This document shows positions 55,489 to 64,000 of a DNA stretch of 64,000 nucleotides, in pieces. A program made the position numbers and the translations under genes. The notes under the pieces were generated by a model, which saw only the letters and a program-made list of their open reading frames with translations, was not told the origin of the DNA and did not search any database. This stretch comes from Membranipora membranacea. Its lineage: Eukaryota > Bryozoa > Gymnolaemata > Cheilostomatida > Membraniporidae. The stretch lies in contig OU612071.1 in NCBI GenBank assembly GCA_914767715.1, forward strand, positions 11,763,493 through 11,827,492, in the 5' to 3' direction. Every line of letters begins with the position of its first letter. The stretch's first letter is position 1.

Positions 55489-55974
55489 TCAAAAACAATG
55501 GGGAGTAAACTGTTCTCATTCTGGAGCCATACTAATAGATGGTAAAAACATTAATATTTGAGTGTTGGCTATGTGTTGTCAGTCCAGAAAGGTTATTTCT
55601 GCAACCGCCAATGGCAAGAAAATAGAGTATAAAAGCAGAAACATCTACAACCAATTATATCTGTGACTGGGAAATTGGGATATCTGGCTCCCTCTGGCAT
55701 ACCTATCAAAGACAGGTGATGTCAGAGGATATTGGCCAACAATAAAGCTGCCCCTTGGCAACCTCTACAGAAGGTTGCTGGCTAAACCTTGCCGGCTGGG
55801 TATGCTCTACTAATCATTGCCTACCTACCTTAACCTATTTGTATTGTAAATTATCTCTCAATAGTCTCAGTGAATGTGATAGTGTTTGACTGTAGAATTT
55901 AATGACTATGTAGTATGACCAAAAGGTAATGTGTAGTGTAGCCATAAGAACAATGAGAAAGAGTCCATTGGACT

Positions 55975-56213
55975 GGGGGGTCTTTCAATTAGAAACAGCG
56001 GAAATTGCAATCTGCTCGCTCACCCAGTGAGTGAGCGACACCTGCTACCGCTACTAGGCTCTCGTTTTCAGCTCACGCACTCATGGTAGAACTATATACA
56101 CTTTGAGTGAGCGATTTGGGAGCAATTGTGTCCATTTTAAAGACCAAGTGAGTGATAATTTTTAGCGATGTGATAGTGATAATTTGCATCTCTCATTCTA
56201 ATTGAAGCCCCCC
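55975..56213 (+). mobile_element. Full-length MITE, GGGGGGTCTTTCAATTAGAA family (copy B)
   Basis: Counterpart of 21708-21946; ends and inner words are the same apart from single substitutions. Confidence 0.82.
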
Positions 56214-57324
56214 TGGTTAGACAAAGTAATTGACTCCTCCCTGTTTAGCAATTGTATATTATATAAAGATAATACATAAATAAGAGGATAATGAGTGAAT
56301 GGATAATATTAAACCTGCAGAGTTGAAGGTATAATAGATAAGTTCATCACTGGTATTCAGACTTAAGCTCCTGTAAGTGAGAAATACTGTTTCTTCAGAT
56401 TGTCTGCTATTCTGTTACCTGATAACAATGGATTCTATGTTCTTGTTTCATGTGAAAAGTGTAGATAACTCTGTTGAGTCACAATGAGGTCCAGGAAAAT
56501 AAAATTACCAAAACACCATTGGAGATCAATGAGCAAAAGAGGGAGCTTTGTTTCAAGCAAGGCTCTTCAAGAATCTCACTCCTATTTTATTTCAAGAGTT
56601 CTCCTAGTATTATATAAGGCCAATGAAATGTAAATAAGAATAGCTCACCAACTAGGATTCCTATACACAGGTATTTGAGAAAACGGCTGGAGTTTAGCCA
56701 TATCTTCTTTTATTTTTGGAAAAAGAAACTGTTGTTGAGGTAGTTTTGAGGCTATAAATAATATAGCGAGCCCAGTAACACGCATTATGGAGGGGACAAC
56801 TCTTGCTGTCTGCTAATATAATGGATGTATCATGCCTACTAATTTTGAATATTCTAAATATAGAATATTCAAAGTCAAACAGAGTCATTCAGATGTGAAA
56901 AGGGTTATCTACCCTGATTTAAACTGGAACATATTATATTATCAATATCATGTAGACGGCTTCAACATATATATATTTATTGCAGAAGCAATCTCACGGA
57001 CATCATAAATATATATTCTATACACATTTAATCTTAGCAATTATCGACATGGAACTCAATATTAAGACGGCTGCACCGTCTTACAGTATTATCGCAGACA
57101 GTCTATCGCATTTCCAATATTACTCCCAGCAAGTGCGTTTCAGTCTCCGGTCTGAATATATAGTCAATACACCTCATATAGCTAAGGCTACACAGTCCAG
57201 GTTCCGGGTGCGTCCCGCTCAATCTGCTCAGAGGGCAAGGTCAGGGTACATCCCGCTTCGCAACATATACTATCAGATCTAAATGCACCCGCTATAAGCT
57301 CCGCTTGTAAGCTACTCGAGACAC

Positions 57325-57588
57325 CAGCTCTGCTAGGTTGGCTTTGCCACCAGTACGACCCTCAGTAAACAGCTCTGCTAGGTTGGCTTTGCCACCAGTA
57401 CGACCCTCAGGAAACAGCTCTGCTGGGTTGGCTTTGCCACCAGTACGACCCTCAGTAAACAGCTCTGCTGGGTTGGCTTTGCCACCAGTACGACCCTCAG
57501 TAAACAGCTCTGCTAGGTTGGCTTTGCCACCAGTACGACCCTCAGTAAACAGCTCTGCTAGGTTGGCTTTGCCACCAGTACGACCCTC
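57325..57588 (+). repeat. 45-bp minisatellite, ~6 units (copy B)
   Basis: Same unit as 23058-23366, exactly one unit (45 bp) shorter. Confidence 0.9.
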
Positions 57589-57962
57589 TCTAGGCTGAAG
57601 ATAGCTATCCAGGAATTCTCTACCCAGGAGTTATCCTCTCTCGGCTCATTCATGGTGAGTTTGTTTAGCTAGATACCGTTAGCTTGAGAACCAAACCCTA
57701 GCCAGGTAACGGCCAGGTGTTCCACCCTTTCGAGATTTCCCGTACCACAGTTGTTCTAACATTTTATGATTATGATTTATATATATATATATATATGTTA
57801 TTTATATGAGCAATAGTACCTATATAGAAATTGTGGAGTGTTCCTATCACAGGGTTGCTTGTTGTCATGTTGTTGTCTGTTGTGCATGTACCATGTTCAC
57901 GTATCTTTGAGTTGTCTTCTCTGTTCATACTACTGAGAAGTGACCACCATTCTACCAACCCT

Positions 57963-58217
57963 GGGGGTCTTTCAATTAGAAACATGCAAAATCGCAATCT
58001 TGTCGCTCACTCACTGAGTGAGCGATACCTGCTAGGGGTCTCGCTTTCAAATCGCCCAGTCACTTGATGGAATATAAACATTCTGAGTGAGCGATTTGGG
58101 AGCGATGTTCTCTAATTGAAACACCAAGTGAATGATGACTTTGAGCGATGTGATAGTGATGTGATAGTGATAACTTGCTTTAGTAAAGGATCACTCTTTC
58201 TGACTGAAAGACCCCCC
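57963..58217 (+). mobile_element. Full-length MITE, GGTCTTTCAATTAGA family (copy B)
   Basis: Counterpart of 23738-23992 with the same internal duplication. Confidence 0.82.
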
Positions 58218-59815
58218 TGACCCACATTATGACAGAGACTGACTTGACCTGTCCTGTGGCTGTAGCCTTAAAAAGAATACACATTAGGCACATTTCTTTG
58301 CCTTTGACTTTATGACTTTATGCCTTTGACTTCGACGGTGAGTGGACTGCATCATTACAAAATAAAGCACACCTATGCTGTAGCATGTTGGATAGGCCCT
58401 GAGGGCTGATGTCAGGGAGACATGCCCCAATGCACCTATGAGAGTTGAGTAATCTGAGCTGCAAGCTTCAGTAGCTGAGCAGTTTTGTATTTATTTTCTT
58501 AGGGATATTATTTTAGTTAAACCATGAGGATCGTTCTTTAGATTTATCTCCTCACACATGACTACTAGCTCCTTTCTAAAATTTGCACAGGGTTGCTAGA
58601 CCGCATTTATCATTTTTGATTGGACCACAAATTCAGAATCTATTTTAGCTGACCCTTGTAAACTTTTGGCAAGCGGCTTGCCTGAGTTTTCACTCTGTAC
58701 ATGTATGATCTGTTGAGGCGTAGGTTCATTTTTGCAGCATAGGTCTAGAATTAATCAAATAAAATGAGTACCTTAATTTCTACTCCAAAACGTTGAGTGC
58801 AAGCAAAAATTTTCTCAGAATGAAAGGAAGGATGAACGTTCTGTTACCAATTATAATAACAGTGTCGACATCTGTGCAATGGAAATATTAACTGAATTGC
58901 TTTTTTCCACAAGTTCGATTTGAATATAACTGGATCTTAAACAATAACTGGCAGTCATAGTTATTCTCAGATTGGGATATTTAAACTTCTCTCTGTAGGC
59001 TAGTTATTCCTGAGAGGAATAATTGTACTCAACCTATTTAGAGCATACCATGGATTTGGAGTTGTCCCCTTATTCATGTTGTCTAGAATCTAGATGACAC
59101 CAAGCATACGCTGATGTGCAACTGTCCAGGACAATGATGTGATATTTATTTCCAATGTAGAATACTGTGGAAAAGTTTTCGGCCTGAATGGGATGCCATT
59201 AATTGCAGCATAGTGCAGGCAAAATGGTTGAAATCTGTCAATTGTTTGGATTTGTTATGCTTGATATATATCTTAGAGCCCGAAGCGTAGCAGCAATTCC
59301 GATAACATGAGAAAGATTCGGCGCTCTAAGGGGCATTTGTTACTACTCAAAGCTCATAGGTTCAGCAAACATGAAGCTCCGCATACATTTATAAGACCCA
59401 TGAAATTACATCACAAGACGCTTGGCAAAGAAGGTAATATTCATACCTGCCGATTCATACTTTTTGCAAGAAAGGTATAAGGATGTTTGATGGGTCTTCC
59501 TATTGGCTGGGAGATTGGGCACAAAAATCTGGTATGAATAGGTTAACAACTAATTAACTCTACCTGCTTTCAGTATTTGGATATTGATTCAATTTTGCGC
59601 AGTATCAATGTTTTAAGGGTTGCTGTCGCATCTGCATGCCAGATCATGTGACATGTCATAGCAATTGAGGACAATTGCAACCAGGGGGTGCAGATGTCGC
59701 ATTTACAGCAGCAAACACATAACTAGCCAGGAGATTTTTCTATAACATAGGATACCAACGTCACACACAGTAACAATACCAACATCTAAACCTACATTGC
59801 ATAACCAGTTCACTC

Positions 59816-60411
59816 AACCTCGACACGAGGACAGACAGCTAACAATCAGTACGTCAAACCTCGAGACGAGGACACACAGCTAACATTCAGTACGTCAAAC
59901 CTCGACACGAGGACACACAGCTAACAGTCAGTACGTCAAACCTCGAGACGAGGACACACAGCTAACAGTCAGTACGTCAAACCTTGAGACAAGGACACAC
60001 AGCTAACAGTCAGTACGTCAAACCTCGAGACAAGGACACACAGCTAACAGTCAGTACGTCAAACCTCGAGTCGAGGACACACAGCTACCAGTCAGTACGT
60101 CAAACCTCGAGACAAGGACACACAGCGAACAGTCAGTACGTCAAACCTCGAGACGAGGACACACAGCTAACAGTCAGTACATCAAACCTCGACACGAGGA
60201 CACACAGCTAACAGTCAGTACGTCAAACCTCGAGACAAGGACACACAGCTAACAGTCAGTACGTCAAACCTCGAGACGAGGACACACAGCTAACAGTCAG
60301 TACGTCAAACCTCGAGACGAGGACACACAGCTAACAGTCAGTACGTCAAACCTTGAGACAAGGACCCACAGCTAACAATCAGTACGTCAAACCTCGAGAC
60401 GAGGACACACA
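59816..60411 (+). repeat. 41-bp minisatellite, ~14.5 units (copy B)
   Basis: Same unit as 25591-26432; 246 bp (six units) shorter. The order of variant units otherwise matches copy A. Confidence 0.95.
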
Positions 60412-61804
60412 TTTTAATTAAATCAAAGTTATAATTTTAATACTGGCACCACCCTTATGGAAAGGCTCTTCGTTTGTACCTTCATTTGGAGTCAGGTCAG
60501 TCTTTAAAAGAAGCATGAAAGTTTTATTATTTTAATGTGCTGTAATATTCGCTGTATTATAGATGGTTTCCCTCGGAAAATATGATTTGCTCTATCATTG
60601 ATCATGGCACACTTCACAACATGGTTGGATGATTTGTATCATCAACGAATTCAGTTAAATGAAATCAAACTCAAACATGACAACTAGGAGCATTAAATTG
60701 AGCATGCATGGTATCATTAAAGAGAAAATATTATAGTAGCCACTCCAGGCTAAAACACGTCAACTGTACATTAGTTATTTTCTATGATATCGAAATGTCA
60801 CTTCGTCAAAATAAGAGTTCTTGTCATAGGAAACAAAAATTAATTCAGTACCATAAACAAGGGACGTAAACATGGTTCGCTTACGAAAACAGAGGGAAAC
60901 AACAATGGTTGTTTTCCAAGTTAGCTACCAAAACATTCAAAATCCGGTGAAGAAGAATTGTCTGAGCTCCACTGTCTCTACATATTTCACACCCCATCCT
61001 GTCCTTGACAAGGTCATCTGATTTATATGTTACACACTCATAGACCATAAATTGAATATTCATTAATTTTTATGGACCTCACCGTGGCTCAACAGAGTTG
61101 TCTACACTTCACACATGAAAACAGATGATAGATCATGCTGTTATCAGGTAACACAAAAGCAGACTATCTGAACAAAGCAAGGGCTTTATACACCACCCCT
61201 TGAAGAAAAAGTCATTTTCACTGAAAGAGGCTATGTCTGTGTAAAATCAATGAACTTTGTTTGAATAGAATCTCACCTAACATTTGTATACCAGGGCCGT
61301 TCAATCCTTAACTTCTTATTCACTATCATCTCTAAATGTGCAGTCAAGGAGTACTTCGTCTTTATACAGTCTAACCACTCATAGGTTGATGTAAGACTAA
61401 AGAGGAGTTAGTTATACCAAGAACTAGGAGATAGAGACCCCTAGCTTGATGTTAGACCAAAGAGGAGCTAGTTATACCAACCAAGGATGTTGATGTTGGA
61501 CCAAAGACTAAGAGGAGTTAGTTAATGTTATACCAAGGAGTTAGAGACTCCTAGGTTGATGTTAGACTAACAGAGGAGCTTGTTATACCAAGGAGTTAGA
61601 GACTCTAACTCCTTCCTTGGTTATACATACACACTTCCTTGGTCGAACTGTTTTATATCATATATATATATATATGTGTGTGTCACTCATCGGATTGGTT
61701 TAACTAAATAATAAAAGTTCACCTTCACAAACTATACACTGTGGCTGTGACTATAATTGATAGGTTGTTTATAAATAATAATGTAATTTAATATGTGAGT
61801 TAGG

Positions 61805-61880
61805 GATCAGGATAAGCTCAGTTGGTAGAGCCCTGGACTCTTGACTGCAAGGTAGTGGGTTCGATCCTCAGTGGTGCTCG
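61805..61880 (+). repeat. tRNA-derived SINE head (family 2), copy B
   Basis: Counterpart of 29768-29843, with identical A and B boxes. Confidence 0.6.
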
Positions 61881-61892
61881 GTGCAACCTCCT

Positions 61893-62137
61893 GGGGGGTC
61901 TTTCAATAAGAAAGAGCCAAAATCGCAATCTGATCGCTCACACACTTAGTGAGCGATACCTGCTAGGGCTCTCGCTTTCAGATCGCTCACTCATTGATGG
62001 AACTATATACATTCTGAGTGAGCGACCTGGGAGCGATTTTGTCTAATTGAAAGACCAAGTGAGTGATCATTTTGTGCGATGTGATAGTGATAACTTGCTT
62101 TAGTAAAGCATCGCACTTCCTAATTGAAAGACCCCCC
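61893..62137 (+). mobile_element. Best-preserved MITE of the GGGGGGTCTTTCAAT family (copy B)
   Basis: Counterpart of 29856-30100; both inverted ends are perfect. Confidence 0.88.
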
Positions 62138-62807
62138 AGATTTACAATTTATGTTTGCGACCTGAAACCAGAAACAGGAAAGTTTTTTAGGGACTAGTGC
62201 AGCTTGATAAAGTATATACCACAATAAATAACTAACTAACTAGGCACTAATAAATGCATAGCATGCATGCAATCCTACAGCAATAATACTAGCCTGTCTT
62301 GACAAGCTAAATAGCCTACCTTAATACCTGCTGGTATTACATTGGCAGCAGTATTAGTCGGATCTTTTTGACCGATCAATGAGACTTAGCACACCTATTT
62401 ACGGGTCCCACCCATATCTTTTTGTTGTGGTACATTGAATAGACTAGGCCCCTATTTCTTGTCGTTCAACTAACGGATTGTTCACTTTTAATCAAAATTG
62501 CATTTTGTTATCCAGTGGTTTTATTCACTTTTCAGTTTCAATGCCAACTTAGCAGTCCCAAATTTGAAAATGTCAATATCAAACTTATGTAATTTATGTG
62601 ATGGTAAGACAGGCAGGGCATATTAGGAGATAAAGAAGAGAGAATTGGGTGGCAGGGTTTACGCCATGATCGGTCACTTGGACTTGCAAGCCTGTATTTC
62701 GCCCATATCCAGTCATGGACCACCCAAAACCTATAACGGAGTATCCATTCAACCATACATCCAATAATCCAACTCAATCTCCAGTTAACCTTGTACATAG
62801 TAAGTAG

Positions 62808-63017
62808 TAGGAGGTGGCTCAGTCGATTAGAGCGCCGTTCCTTTATTTAGCATGCATATGTTGACGGTTGTGGGTTCGAATCCCACTAAGTCCATCGGCT
62901 ATTGGGGTTCTGCTGGCCCCCAGGTGTGCTCCGACCTGCCTGGTAACAGAGAGCAATCTGGCACAGATATTGCGGCCTCGCCAATAAGGCAACCACTATT
63001 TCGCCGTCCATGCTTTG
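62808..63017 (+). repeat. tRNA-derived SINE (family 3), copy B
   Basis: Counterpart of 30771-30980, with A and B boxes unchanged. Confidence 0.62.
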
Positions 63018-63589
63018 GGATGTGGCTTGTGATGAGACAACTGATTTTAATCAACTTTTTTTCAATCAAAGAGTCAGCTTCCAGTTCCCCTGAGGTTTTA
63101 TGGCATTTATTACTGCGGTATTATCATAATAAGATCAGGCTTTGTAAAAGCTACAAACAGTTTTTTTTGGAAGCGGTTAGCACTGGGCCTAGATAGGAAG
63201 CCTTTAAATTAGAATAAGGGATGCTTTACAAAAGAAAAATATCACTATCACATTGCTCAAAATTACCATTCACTTGGTCTTGGGGCTCCCAAATCGCTCA
63301 CTCAGAATGTATATAGTTCCATCAATGAGTGAGCAATTTCTGAGGTAGCGTTCATTAAGTGAGCGACACAGATTGCGTTTTTGGCTGTTTTTAGTATATT
63401 TATGTGTATACAGTATATGACCATTGTTTGTATGATGGAATATTTATGCTAATTTTGTTTCCATTTTTACGATTATCAGCTTTGAGAAGACCCTGAGTAG
63501 GTCTGTAGACATATGTGTCCAGAGAGGAGGAGTAATGATCCATCACTGCCCAGGATCAAGAAAAAAAGTGATAAACTTCTGGCCCGAAG

Positions 63590-63626
63590 TTCTAGGGGAG
63601 GCAGGGAGGCTCTGCCTCCCCTAGAA
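63590..63626. repeat. Perfect hairpin, 15-bp stem and 7-nt loop (copy B)
   Basis: Same hairpin as 31552-31588. Confidence 0.85.
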
Positions 63627-64000
63627 AGCTAAATTCAGTGGCCTCACAACACTATAATTGAATAAACCGTATCAGAATCAGCTCCTCTGGAATTTCCTTT
63701 TGCTCATGCTAATGCCTTAATTTTTTCGGGGGAGAGCCTACAGGTCCCCTCCCCTATCATTTTTTTCTAAACTTCTACATTCATATAAAACCCTGGATGA
63801 CTGACAGCCTCATACCAAACAGACATCTGGAGTACCGCAGTATAGCTTGTGTAATAAACACTTGGTGTGCCTGTTATACCCTGTCTAGGCTACGAATAAG
63901 TTTGTTCCCTCTGTGGTGGCATAGGGTTATCGCCAAAGTCGATCATCTGGCACGGCGCCTCCATATCTGAATTTTGGGCTATCCCTTCGCCACCATAGAG

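Larger units (their letters stand above)
53286..55800. mobile_element. 2515-bp DNA transposon with TA target duplication (copy B only)
   Basis: The empty site in copy A (CCCTATGCTC) shows a precise insertion: TA, then CCCAGCGGGCAA at the left end, TTGCCGGCTGGG at the right end, then TA. The ends form a 12-bp inverted repeat with one mismatch. The interior contains no intact transposase; a second element (54011-55488) is nested inside. It is a non-autonomous or decayed DNA transposon. I do not assign a superfamily. Confidence 0.9.
32564..64000 (+). repeat. Copy B of the ~32-kb direct tandem repeat
   Basis: This is the second copy of the large unit, matching bases 1 to about 31962 and continuing past the window end. 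It lacks the LINE of copy A. It has its own 2.5-kb transposon insertion (53286-55800), an extra segment of about 1 kb in an intron (about 39798-40790), shorter minisatellites and a 200-N gap. Divergence is uneven: about 0.2% between 13.9 and 15.5 kb of copy A, but several percent around the last coding exons. Confidence 0.95.

Overview
This is eukaryotic, almost certainly metazoan, nuclear DNA: AT-rich, with GT-AG introns, tRNA-derived SINE-like repeats, several families of small inverted-repeat DNA elements, a 5'-truncated LINE and minisatellites. Nothing looks prokaryotic. The taxon cannot be fixed from the sequence; a heterozygous (probably marine) invertebrate would fit the repeat content and the 1-4% difference between the two halves.

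Layout. The window holds two direct copies of one segment of about 32 kb. Copy A is bases 1-32563; copy B begins at 32564 (matching base 1) and is still running at 64000 (matching about 31962). The copies are colinear. They differ by point changes, by a LINE present only in A (27507-29448), by a nested DNA-transposon insertion present only in B (53286-55800), by minisatellite length, by a half-deleted inverted-repeat element, and by the number of repeated exons in the main gene. B carries a 200-base N gap (42200-42399). Either this is a true tandem duplication or two haplotypes of one locus were laid end to end by the assembler.

Main gene. I assembled by eye one multi-exon plus-strand gene per copy (A: 2146-13628; B: 34321-45370). 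All junctions keep frame: introns are phase 1 except the last, which is phase 0. The product is an unnamed type II membrane protein: a short basic cytoplasmic tail, one membrane segment, short linker exons, a run of 27-residue exons (five in A, three in B), a 382-codon exon encoding a glycosylation-rich helical stalk with 58-residue repeats, and a C-terminal CUB-like domain split over two exons. Predicted lengths are 798 aa (A) and 744 aa (B). The layout (short tail, membrane anchor, stalk, terminal binding domain) recalls class A scavenger receptors, though the terminal domain differs. The last CUB exon differs at about 22 of 92 residues between copies, with few synonymous changes, while sequence just past the gene is about 99.8% identical. 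This is the most interesting signal in the window: a candidate diversifying surface receptor, possibly for self/non-self or microbe recognition (inference).

Rest of each copy. From about 13.9 to 32.5 kb (and 45.6 to 64 kb) I see no intact host gene. There is a decayed transposase-like remnant (19.2-20.2 kb), a 45-bp and a 41-bp minisatellite, SINE-like elements, members of a roughly 245-bp MITE family beginning GGGGGGTCTTTCAAT, and several strong hairpins.
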